Shown here piece by piece: positions 1 through 6,080 of a stretch of 7,128 bases of DNA. Below the pieces are notes generated by a model. That model saw only the letters and a program-made list of their open reading frames with translations, made no database searches and was not told the DNA's origin. A program made the position numbers and the translations under genes. Within the stretch, counting starts at the first letter, position 1; every line of letters begins with the position of its first letter. The DNA comes from an uncultured bacterium (GTDB taxonomy: Bacteria; Bacillota; Clostridia; Oscillospirales; Butyricicoccaceae): the NCBI GenBank assembly GCA_905215125.1, contig CAJMOV010000098.1, positions 1-7,128 of the forward strand. Reading direction: 5' to 3'.

Positions 1-38
1 TTTGGCTGGTCATAGGTTTTTTAAATAATAACGTCACT

Positions 39-48
39 TTACCGGTAA
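39..48. promoter_or_regulatory. 10-bp perfect palindrome, possible repressor operator
   Basis: The sequence TTACCGGTAA is a perfect palindrome with a central CG. LacI/GalR-family regulators typically bind palindromes with a central CG, and the gluconate repressor GntR of E. coli binds a site with a very similar core. It lies about 105 bases upstream of the -10 box, so it could serve this operon at a distance or a divergent gene to the left of the window. No regulator gene is present in the window. A 10-bp palindrome in a leader this long could also arise by chance. Confidence 0.3.
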
Positions 49-130
49 GATGTCGATATTGAGCTCTGAAATATGCAATTTACCTAAAAGATAAGTTAAT
101 GTTTTGTTAAACTTCTGTAAAAGAAGAGTG

Positions 131-159
131 TTCCATTTTGATATTCGCGATGATATAAT
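131..159 (+). promoter_or_regulatory. Promoter of the amidohydrolase-transporter operon (extended -10)
   Basis: A perfect TATAAT lies at 154-159 and is preceded by TG at 151-152 with one base between, giving a full extended -10 element for the main vegetative sigma factor. With a 17-base spacer the -35 position falls on TTCCAT (131-136), a poor match to TTGACA; extended -10 promoters tolerate this. Transcription would begin near 166, giving a leader of about 50 bases before the first gene. This is the only convincing promoter I see, which supports a single operon. Confidence 0.7.
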
Positions 160-168
160 AAGAAAGAC

Positions 169-201
169 GAACATCCGCGCAACATTTTTTTAAACATGTT
201 C
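169..201 (+). repeat. Inverted repeat in the operon leader
   Basis: GAACAT (169-174) and ATGTTC (196-201) are inverted copies separated by 21 bases. A third AACAT lies at 181-185, and AACATGTT (193-200) is itself an 8-bp palindrome. The element sits between the predicted transcription start and the Shine-Dalgarno sequence, so it could be an operator or a weak RNA fold. The arms are short and AT-rich, and chance is a fair explanation. Confidence 0.2.
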
Positions 202-217
202 AGAGAGGTGAAGAAAG

Positions 218-1363
218 ATGAAAGCTATTGTCAACGGAAGGGTCATCACCATTACCGGCGCGACCTTTGAAAAGGGGACAATCCTGTATGACAACGGTAA
301 AATCGTCGGCGTCGGCGCCGATCTGCCCGTCCTCGAAGGGGCCGAGGTTATCGACGCTGCGGGCTATACCGTCATGCCGGGTCTGATTGACTGTCATACC
401 CATCTGTGTCTGATGCACGGGCGCGAGACCATGCCGGGACACCAGGACTACAACGAAATGTATGACCCCGCGACCCCCAACGTGCGCGCCATCGACGCGC
501 TTAACCCGTTTGACGACGCCATCGAACCGGTGCGCGGAGCCGGCTTCACCACCTGTTATACCGGCCCTGGCAGCGCCAACGTCATCGGCGGCAGGGGCTG
601 TTCCTTCAAGCTGCGCGGCACAACGGCGGAAGAAATGTTTATCCCCGGCAGCGAGCAGATGAAGTTCGCCCTGGGCGAAAATCCCAAGCGCATTTACGGT
701 CTCAATGGCAAGACGCCGCTGACCCGAATGGGCAGCGCCGCCGTTGCCCGCGATTACTTAACCCGCGCCTTGGAATACGCCGACAAGAAGGATCGGGGCG
801 AAAGGCCCAGCTTTGACGCCCGCCTTGACGCGCTGGTTCCCGTTGTGCGCGGCGAGATGCGCGTGCGCATCCACTGCCACCGCGCCGACGACATCGCCAC
901 CGCCATCCGCCTTGCAAAGGAATTTAAGCTGGACTATGCGCTTGAGCATGCCACCGAAGGCTACAAAATCGCCGATCTGCTTGCGCGCGAACAGGTGACC
1001 TGTACCGTCGGCCCGCTGCTTCTGACCCCGCTTAAGATGGAAGTCTGGGGCCTGAAGCAGACGACCCCCGGCGTGCTGGAGCGCGCCGGCGTGCCCGTCT
1101 GCCTGACGGCCGACGGCGGCTGGGATACCCAGTGGCTGCCCACCTATGCCGGCATCATCGTCCGCCATGGCATGTCGGAAAAGGGCGCGTTGGCAGCCAT
1201 TACTATCCAGCCGGCCCGCGTTATGGGCTTGCAGGATCGTGTCGGATCCATTGAAGTGGGCAAGGACGCCGACTTCGCCATTTTTGACGGTAACCCCCTA
1301 TGCAACCTGACCGAATGTCGTATGACCATCATCGACGGTGAAATCGTCAGCGATAAACGCTGA
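218..1363 (+). CDS. Metal-dependent amidohydrolase (imidazolonepropionase-like family)
   Basis: This 381-residue cytoplasmic enzyme probably hydrolyses an amide, cyclic amide or peptide-like bond; the substrate is unknown. It has the full amidohydrolase layout: an N-terminal beta domain (about 1-55), the metal-binding HTH motif (His60, His62) in PGLIDCHTHL, Lys131 in a position that could be a metal-bridging lysine, His219/His221 in IHCHR, Glu243-His244 in LEHATEG, Asp299 in LTADGG, and a C-terminal strand domain containing VGSIEVGKDADFAIFDG. This set matches the COG1228 imidazolonepropionase/prolidase-like group. There is no signal peptide or membrane segment. The start is supported by AGAGAGGTGAAG at 202-213, with AGGTG 7 bases before the ATG. 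It is first in an operon with a peptide-type importer, so it likely acts on the imported compound. The TADGG in place of the more usual TDHP is unusual. The family assignment is secure; the reaction is not. Confidence 0.92.
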   Translation: MKAIVNGRVITITGATFEKGTILYDNGKIVGVGADLPVLEGAEVIDAAGYTVMPGLIDCHTHLCLMHGRETMPGHQDYNEMYDPATPNVRAIDALNPFDDAIEPVRGAGFTTCYTGPGSANVIGGRGCSFKLRGTTAEEMFIPGSEQMKFALGENPKRIYGLNGKTPLTRMGSAAVARDYLTRALEYADKKDRGERPSFDARLDALVPVVRGEMRVRIHCHRADDIATAIRLAKEFKLDYALEHATEGYKIADLLAREQVTCTVGPLLLTPLKMEVWGLKQTTPGVLERAGVPVCLTADGGWDTQWLPTYAGIIVRHGMSEKGALAAITIQPARVMGLQDRVGSIEVGKDADFAIFDGNPLCNLTECRMTIIDGEIVSDKR

Positions 1364-1378
1364 TTTCCGGTTTTTATG

Positions 1379-1416
1379 GGGGCTGCCTGCGAGGCATTGG
1401 CTTCGCAGGCAGCCCC
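1379..1416 (+). other. Stable intercistronic hairpin, no U-tract
   Basis: GGGGCTGCCTGCGA (1379-1392) is exactly complementary to TCGCAGGCAGCCCC (1403-1416). A G-U pair and two G-C pairs can extend the stem inward to 17 pairs with a four-base ATTG loop (1396-1399). It starts 15 bases after the amidohydrolase stop codon. GCCGCTTATA follows, so there is no U-tract and intrinsic termination is unlikely. On the other strand the flank is A-rich, so it is not a reverse terminator either. A barrier to exonucleases or an RNA-processing site separating the enzyme message from the transporter message is the best guess. Confidence 0.75.
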
Positions 1417-1437
1417 GCCGCTTATATGCAAAGAAAG

Positions 1438-1443
1438 AGGAGG
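1438..1443 (+). promoter_or_regulatory. Shine-Dalgarno site fixing the binding-protein start
   Basis: A perfect AGGAGG lies 6 bases before the ATG at 1450. An in-frame ATG at 1426 would add eight basic residues and would place this site inside the gene, so 1450 is the true start. Confidence 0.9.
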
Positions 1444-1449
1444 AAATTT

Positions 1450-3078
1450 ATGAAGAAGAGAAGCCTGGCCCTTTTGCTGGCCCTGACAATGGCGGCCGGT
1501 CTGGTTTTGGGCGCCTGCAGCAATAGCGGAGACGGTGGCGACGGCGAAGAGCGCGTCCTGACCATCGCATCGCCCTACGCCATCGGATCCCTTACGCCGT
1601 GGATCTCCAATTCTGACGGCGACCGTTATGTCCTGGGCAATGTCTACGAAGCGCTTGTCGAGGTCAACACCGGCTCGAGCGACGGCGTCGAATACGTCCC
1701 TGCCATTGCCGAATCGTGGGAGTATACCGATGACACCACCCTGGTGTTCAAGCTGCGTGAAAACGTCTACTGGCAGACCGAGGGCAACGATCTGTTTGAT
1801 GAAAAGGTGCAGGTCAAAGCCAGCGATGTCAAGGCGGTCTTTGATTTTGTTCTGGATGAAAGCAATGCAGCATCCAAATGGGGCGCCCTGGATCCCCTGG
1901 TCGAAAGCGTCGAAGCGACCGACGATTTTACCGTCACGTTCCACGCGAAGACCCCCAGCGCTACGCTGCTGTACGAAATTTCAAATATCTTTATCTTCCC
2001 GATGAAGGCGATTGAAGAGGATTTTGACCTGACCCAGCAGCCGGTCGGCACCGGCGCCTTCATCTTCTCCGATTACAGGGTGGACGACAGCGTTACCCTG
2101 ACGCCCAACCCCGATTACCGCGTCACCCCCAATGTTGACAAGGTTGTCATAGAAATCGTGCCGGACAAGGCTGTCGCGGCCATTTCGCTGCAAAACGGCG
2201 AGGTGGATATCGTTCCGCAGCTGCTGACCACCGATTTGGAGGCGGTCGCCAACGACGAAAATCTCAAGCTCATCCCCAACAGTGTCGGCTGGTACCGTTA
2301 CATCGGCTTCAACTGCTCGCAGGAGATTTTCCAGGATATCCGGGTCCGCCAGGCTATTTCCATGGCGATCGACTTTGAATCCATTACCCAGACCCTGTTT
2401 GGCAACGACTTTGGCGCGCAGCTGGCCGTCGACTCCTATGGCGGAGCCGTCCCGCTGGAGTTTGAGGGCTCTGATGTGGAGGCCTGGAAGGCCGTCTATG
2501 AATACGATCCCGACAAGGCCCAGACCCTGCTGGAAGAGGCGGGCTGGTCCAAGGGCAGCGACGGTATTTACGAAAAGGACGGCAAGAAGCTCTCCTTTGC
2601 CATCAAGTGCCCCACCAATGACCAAAACCGCGTCAAGCTGGGCGAGATGGCGGCGACCTATTTGAAGGGCATCGGCATTGACGCATCGGCCCAGCCGACC
2701 GAATGGGCGACCATGACGGCCGACATCGCCTCCGGCAACACCGAGATGTTTGTCATGGGCGGCGGCAGCGTCATCGGCGGCATGAACATGCTGTTCCACT
2801 CGGTCAGCATGCAGGGCACGTCCCACAATGTTTTTTATGCCGATGAAACCCTGGACGCCATGCTGGATGAAGCCTACGCCACCATTGACGACGATGCCCG
2901 CGTCGAGCTGCTCAAGGAAGCGGCCATGCGCGCGCTGGAAAACAAAGTCCACGCCGGCGGCTACTTCGAATATGTGCAGATCGGCATGAACAAGCGCGTC
3001 ACCGACTTTGAAAAGAGCCCGACGCTGTGGTACAGCCTGTGCAACGATTACCGCAACGTTGGCGTTGACGGCGAATAA
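1450..3078 (+). CDS. ABC transporter substrate-binding lipoprotein, peptide/nickel family (SBP_bac_5)
   Basis: This 542-residue lipoprotein is anchored to the outer face of the membrane and delivers substrate to the importer encoded downstream. Residues 1-22 form a lipoprotein signal: basic MKKR, a hydrophobic core, and the lipobox LGAC (20-23), with Cys23 becoming the lipidated N-terminus. A Ser/Gly/Asp-rich linker (24-34) leads into the binding domain. Family hallmarks are FKLRENVYW (100-108), PVGTGAFIF (198-206) with NPDY (220-223), NGEVDIVP (249-256), and DIRVRQAISMAID (296-308), the SBP_bac_5 signature. The length is normal. Around 433-455 relatives usually have a Trp followed by an Asp-Pro-Asp stretch that shapes the ligand pocket. 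Here the segment is VMGGGSVIGGMN, rich in glycine and lacking those acidic residues, so the ligand may not be an ordinary dipeptide. The start at 1450 is preferred to 1426 because of the AGGAGG site. Peptide, modified amino acid, nickel-chelate or opine ligands all remain possible. Confidence 0.93.
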   Translation: MKKRSLALLLALTMAAGLVLGACSNSGDGGDGEERVLTIASPYAIGSLTPWISNSDGDRYVLGNVYEALVEVNTGSSDGVEYVPAIAESWEYTDDTTLVFKLRENVYWQTEGNDLFDEKVQVKASDVKAVFDFVLDESNAASKWGALDPLVESVEATDDFTVTFHAKTPSATLLYEISNIFIFPMKAIEEDFDLTQQPVGTGAFIFSDYRVDDSVTLTPNPDYRVTPNVDKVVIEIVPDKAVAAISLQNGEVDIVPQLLTTDLEAVANDENLKLIPNSVGWYRYIGFNCSQEIFQDIRVRQAISMAIDFESITQTLFGNDFGAQLAVDSYGGAVPLEFEGSDVEAWKAVYEYDPDKAQTLLEEAGWSKGSDGIYEKDGKKLSFAIKCPTNDQNRVKLGEMAATYLKGIGIDASAQPTEWATMTADIASGNTEMFVMGGGSVIGGMNMLFHSVSMQGTSHNVFYADETLDAMLDEAYATIDDDARVELLKEAAMRALENKVHAGGYFEYVQIGMNKRVTDFEKSPTLWYSLCNDYRNVGVDGE

Positions 3079-3087
3079 CGCAAGATA

Positions 3088-3104
3088 TTCCTGACAGGCA
3101 GGAA
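3088..3104 (+). repeat. Small inverted repeat after the binding-protein gene
   Basis: TTCCTG (3088-3093) pairs with CAGGAA (3099-3104) around a five-base loop. It begins 9 bases after the binding-protein stop and sits just before a stronger hairpin, so the two may form a tandem 3' structure. Alone it is weak. Confidence 0.4.
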
Positions 3105-3108
3105 AGGC

Positions 3109-3142
3109 ACCGCGCCGGAGGGGTAACGCTCTCCGGCGCGGT
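3109..3142 (+). other. Strong hairpin between binding protein and permease (stabiliser or attenuating terminator)
   Basis: ACCGCGCCGGAG (3109-3120) is exactly complementary to CTCCGGCGCGGT (3131-3142), giving a 12-bp GC-rich stem that can gain two inner pairs (one G-U, one G-C). The downstream run is only TTTGT, so any termination should be partial. Hairpins at this place, after the binding-protein gene and before the permeases, are known in other ABC operons to give far more binding protein than membrane components, through mRNA protection or partial read-through. That role is inferred here from position and structure. Confidence 0.75.
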
Positions 3143-3185
3143 TTGTAAAAATCAAAGCCACGTATCGGGGCGTGGGGCCCTGAGC

Positions 3186-3194
3186 AGGAGGAGG
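3186..3194 (+). promoter_or_regulatory. Strong Shine-Dalgarno site for permease 1
   Basis: AGGAGGAGG lies 6 bases before the ATG at 3201. It is one of the strongest ribosome sites in the window and lets the permease be translated independently after the 122-base gap that follows the binding-protein gene. Confidence 0.85.
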
Positions 3195-3200
3195 AAAGCA

Positions 3201-4163
3201 ATGCGCGTCTATATCATCCGCAGGCTGCTGCAAATGATCCCCACCCTTCTCATCATTTCCTTTATGATCTTCGGGCTTTTGTACCTGACGCCGGGCGACC
3301 CTGTTTACCTGATGCTGGGCGCGGGCGAATCGCAGACCATCAGCCCGGAAACCTATGAAATGGTGCGGAAGGATCTGGGGCTTGATCAGCCCTTTTTTGT
3401 CCGGTACTTAAATTTTGTAAAAGGCGCCGTCACAGGCGATTTGGGTGAATCCTACGTCACCCGGCAGGACGTTTTTTCAGAAATCATGGCCCGTATGCCC
3501 GCGACATTGCAGCTGACGTTCTGCGCCATGATTATATCGGTGCTCATATCGGTGCCGCTGGGGATATTGGCCGCAGTCAAGCACAACAGCATCTGGGACA
3601 ATATCGCGACGTTTCTGGCCACCATCGGCGTTTCGCTGCCCAAGTTCTGGTTTGCGCTGGTGCTCATCATCGTCTTTTCCCTCAATCTGGGCTGGCTGCC
3701 CAGCAAAGGCATTGGATACCTGGATGAAGGCATTGGCACCTATCTCAGCCATATGGCGCTGCCCGCTTTTTCTCTGGGGCTTGGCCTGGCGGCGACCCAG
3801 ACCCGCATGATCCGATCCAGCATGCTCGATGTGCTGGGGCAGGACTACATCCGCTTTGCCCGCAGCAAGGGCTTGAAGGAAAAGTTCATCCTGATGGGCC
3901 ACGCCATGAAAAACGCCCTCATCCCGGTTATCACCGTCTTCGGCTCCGAAGTCGGCGGGCTGCTGGGCGGTGCCGTCGTCACCGAGACCATCTTCGCATG
4001 GCCGGGGGTGGGCAGGCTGATTGTCAATTCCATCGGCAAGCGCGACTACCCCATGATCCAGGGCGCGACGCTCATGCTGTGTACGCTATTTCTGCTGATC
4101 AATCTTCTGGTTGACATCTGCTATGCGTGGCTCAACCCGAAGATCCGTCTGGACAAAAAGTAA
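3201..4163 (+). CDS. ABC transporter permease 1, DppB/OppB type
   Basis: This 320-residue integral membrane protein would be one half of the transport channel, paired with the permease encoded next. The N-terminus is typical of DppB: a short basic stretch, a first membrane helix at about 9-29, and then TPGDP (30-34). An external segment with LGLDQPFFVRYLNF and GDLGES (79-84) follows. Further helices lie at about 102-125, 134-160, 185-200, 243-265 and 288-310. The cytoplasmic EAA-type loop, which docks onto the ATPases, is at about 216-243 (YIRFARSKGL through NALIPVI). ETIFAWPGVGRL (262-273) and RDYPMIQG (281-288) are strongly conserved in this subfamily. Length and topology are normal. The DppB/OppB class is clear; the transported compound cannot be read from the permease. 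Confidence 0.95.
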   Translation: MRVYIIRRLLQMIPTLLIISFMIFGLLYLTPGDPVYLMLGAGESQTISPETYEMVRKDLGLDQPFFVRYLNFVKGAVTGDLGESYVTRQDVFSEIMARMPATLQLTFCAMIISVLISVPLGILAAVKHNSIWDNIATFLATIGVSLPKFWFALVLIIVFSLNLGWLPSKGIGYLDEGIGTYLSHMALPAFSLGLGLAATQTRMIRSSMLDVLGQDYIRFARSKGLKEKFILMGHAMKNALIPVITVFGSEVGGLLGGAVVTETIFAWPGVGRLIVNSIGKRDYPMIQGATLMLCTLFLLINLLVDICYAWLNPKIRLDKK

Positions 4164-4175
4164 GGGGGCCGGTTT

Positions 4176-5084
4176 ATGAACAACGAACAGAAGAAAGACC
4201 TCTCCCCCGCCGTCATTGGCGAAGAGGCGTTGTCCGCTTCCTCCTACTGGCGGGACATCATGCGCAGCTTCTGCAAAAACAAAATTGCCGTCGTCGGGCT
4301 GGTTCTTCTGGTTATTATAATTGTGCTGTGCGCCGGGGCGCCGCTGTTTACCAGCTATGACCCTGTTATCGACATGGATCCCAGCCAGAACCTTTTGCCC
4401 CCGGGGTCGGAAGGGCACCTGCTGGGCACTGACGATTACGGCCGCGATTTGTGGTCGCGCCTTATCTACGGCGGCCGCACCTCCATGCTTACGGGCGTTG
4501 TCGTGGCCATTCTGTCGGCGGCGGCCGGCGTGTTCATCGGCTGTGTCAGCGGCTACTTCGGCGGGCGTATCGACTCGCTGCTTATGCGCTTTACCGACAT
4601 CATGCTGTCCTTCCCCTTCCTCATCATCGCCATCGCCATCATGGCGGCGCTGGGTGCCAGCCAGAAAAACGTCGTGCTGGCCCTGGCCATCATCGGCTGG
4701 CCCGCCTTTGCCCGCCTGACGCGCAGCCAGGTGCTGGCGCTCAAGGAACAGGAATATGTCGAATCAGCCCGCGTCGCAGGATTTAAGAGCATGCGCATCA
4801 TGCTTAACCACATCCTGCCTAATGCCATGGGCCCTATCATCGTCCAGCTGACGCTGGCGGTCGGCAACGCTATTTTGTCGGCGGCCAGTCTCAACTTCCT
4901 GGGTATGGGCGTTGACTCGACGCTGCCCGACTGGGGCGTCATGCTCAACCAGGGCCGCAACTATTTGCAGACCCATTCTTACCTGACGACGGTGCCTGGC
5001 GTCGCCATTTCCCTGACCGTACTGGCCATGAACTGGGTGGGCGACGGCCTGCGCGACGCCTTTGATCCCAGACTGAGAAAGTAG
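4176..5084 (+). CDS. ABC transporter permease 2, DppC/OppC type
   Basis: This 302-residue membrane protein would form the channel together with permease 1. Residues 1-35 are a polar cytoplasmic tail with SSYWRDIMRSFCKNK, as in OppC N-terminal regions, followed by the first helix at about 36-56. The subfamily signature HLLGTDDYGRDLWSR with IYGGRTS occupies 81-103. More helices lie near 105-125, 140-160, 165-180, 220-240 and 270-288. The EAA loop, for contact with an ATPase, is at about 193-216 (EYVESARVAGFKSMRI through HILPN). LPDWGVML (250-257) and the terminal DGLRDAFDPRLR are also characteristic. The gene starts 12 bases after permease 1, and its ribosome site AAGGGGG (4162-4168) overlaps that gene's stop codon, which fits coupled translation. 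Nothing is truncated. Confidence 0.95.
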   Translation: MNNEQKKDLSPAVIGEEALSASSYWRDIMRSFCKNKIAVVGLVLLVIIIVLCAGAPLFTSYDPVIDMDPSQNLLPPGSEGHLLGTDDYGRDLWSRLIYGGRTSMLTGVVVAILSAAAGVFIGCVSGYFGGRIDSLLMRFTDIMLSFPFLIIAIAIMAALGASQKNVVLALAIIGWPAFARLTRSQVLALKEQEYVESARVAGFKSMRIMLNHILPNAMGPIIVQLTLAVGNAILSAASLNFLGMGVDSTLPDWGVMLNQGRNYLQTHSYLTTVPGVAISLTVLAMNWVGDGLRDAFDPRLRK

Positions 5085-5088
5085 GTGA
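5083..5088 (+). promoter_or_regulatory. Shine-Dalgarno site deciding the start of ATPase 1
   Basis: AGGTGA overlaps the permease 2 stop codon and lies 5 bases before ATG 5094. A GTG at 5085 is in frame but falls within this site and has no good ribosome site of its own, so ATG 5094 is preferred. Confidence 0.7.
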
Positions 5089-5093
5089 CAGCA

Positions 5094-6080
5094 ATGCAGG
5101 AAGGCAAATTGCTAACAGTAAAAAATCTCCGCACCAGCTTTCGCACGCCGGAAGGCATTGTCCGGTCCGTCGACGGGGTATCCTTTGACGTTCGCCGCGG
5201 CGAGACGCTGGCGCTGGTGGGTGAATCGGGCTGCGGTAAAACGGTCACCTCCCTTTCCCTCATCGGCCTTCTGGCCGAGTCGGCCACTGTCGAAGCGGAC
5301 GAGCTGCGCTTTGATGGCAAGGACCTGCTTTCCCTTGACCGCGAGCAGCGCCGTCTGGTGCGCGGCAGCGGGATTTCCATGATTTTTCAGGAGCCCATGA
5401 CATCCCTGAACCCCGTCTACCGCATCGACCGGCAGATTGGCGAGGTCTTTACCTGCCACAATCCCAAGATGAGCAAGGCGGAGGTTCACGAGCGCTCGGT
5501 GGAAATGCTGCGCAAGGTGGGCATCCCCAACCCGGAGGAACGCCTGCGCGTCTATCCGCACCAGCTGTCGGGCGGCCTGCGCCAGCGCGTCATGATCGCC
5601 ATCGCCCTGGCCGCCGGGGCCCCCCTCGTCATCGCCGACGAGCCGACGACGGCGCTTGACGTCACCATCCAGGCGCAGATATTGCAGCTGCTCAAGGATT
5701 TGCAGCGAGATAATGGCATGTCCATCATCCTGATTACCCACGATTTCGGCGTCGTTTCCCAGCTGGCGCAGCGCGTCGCCGTCATGTACGCCGGCAAGAT
5801 CGTCGAGGAAGGGGCGGTTGAGGACATCTTCCGCGACCCGCAGCACCCCTACACCCAGTTGCTCATTTTGTCCATCCCGGGTATCAAGGTCAAGCGCGGC
5901 GGAAGGCTGGAGTCCATTTCGGGTGCCGTGCCCAATCCCCTGCGCTTCCCCAGCGGGTGCCGTTTCCACCCCCGCTGCCCGTACGCCATGGACATCTGCC
6001 GGGAGAAGGCGCCGCCTGAGATCGAGAAGGACGGCCGCCGCGTCAGCTGCTTTTTAAGGGGTGGTGAACATGCAGAATAA
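5094..6080 (+). CDS. ABC transporter ATP-binding protein 1, DppD/OppD type
   Basis: This 328-residue peripheral ATPase powers the importer with ATPase 2. All motifs are intact: Walker A GESGCGKT (43-50), Q-loop Gln99 in FQEPMTSLNP, signature LSGGLRQR (158-165), Walker B LVIADEP with catalytic Glu183, D-loop SALD equivalent TALD (186-189), and H-loop His216 in THDF. The C-terminal oligopeptide/dipeptide extension (about 235-328) contains HPYTQ and GCRFHPRCPYAMDIC. Cys289, Cys295, Cys302 and Cys319 match the four-cysteine arrangement that binds a 4Fe-4S cluster in structurally studied Opp/Dpp ATPases. The ATG at 5094 is chosen over the in-frame GTG at 5085, which would add three residues. The gap to permease 2 is 9 bases. 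It overlaps the next gene by 11 bases, consistent with translational coupling and equal production of the two ATPases. Confidence 0.95.
   Translation: MQEGKLLTVKNLRTSFRTPEGIVRSVDGVSFDVRRGETLALVGESGCGKTVTSLSLIGLLAESATVEADELRFDGKDLLSLDREQRRLVRGSGISMIFQEPMTSLNPVYRIDRQIGEVFTCHNPKMSKAEVHERSVEMLRKVGIPNPEERLRVYPHQLSGGLRQRVMIAIALAAGAPLVIADEPTTALDVTIQAQILQLLKDLQRDNGMSIILITHDFGVVSQLAQRVAVMYAGKIVEEGAVEDIFRDPQHPYTQLLILSIPGIKVKRGGRLESISGAVPNPLRFPSGCRFHPRCPYAMDICREKAPPEIEKDGRRVSCFLRGGEHAE
6056..6061 (+). promoter_or_regulatory. Shine-Dalgarno site for ATPase 2
   Basis: AAGGGG lies inside the end of ATPase 1 and 8 bases before ATG 6070. Two GTG codons at 6061 and 6064 are in frame but too close to this site to be favoured starts. 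Confidence 0.6.

Noticed and set aside
138..143. TTGATA as the -35 box of the operon promoter
   Set aside because: It is only 10 bases from the TATAAT, too close for a functional spacer. The extended -10 explains the promoter better.
1379..1416. Reading this hairpin as an intrinsic terminator
   Set aside because: No T-run follows the stem on either strand, and no separate promoter for the binding protein is visible downstream of it.
1426..1449. Upstream ATG at 1426 as the start of the binding protein
   Set aside because: It would translate through the AGGAGG site and put eight extra residues, mostly basic, before a normal lipoprotein signal.
1144..1944. 266-codon open frame on the minus strand across the amidohydrolase-binding protein junction
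   Set aside because: It spans the intergenic hairpin and two genes with strong family matches, and its translation resembles no protein I know.
1981..3201. Long open frame of 406 codons on the minus strand opposite the binding-protein gene
   Set aside because: The + strand gene has a clear lipobox and family motifs over the same bases. The reverse frame is a by-product of GC-rich codon use, has no ribosome site or recognisable domain, and runs through the intercistronic hairpins.
5112..5969. 285-codon open frame on the minus strand opposite ATPase 1
   Set aside because: It mirrors a gene with every ABC ATPase motif intact, and its translation shows no family features.
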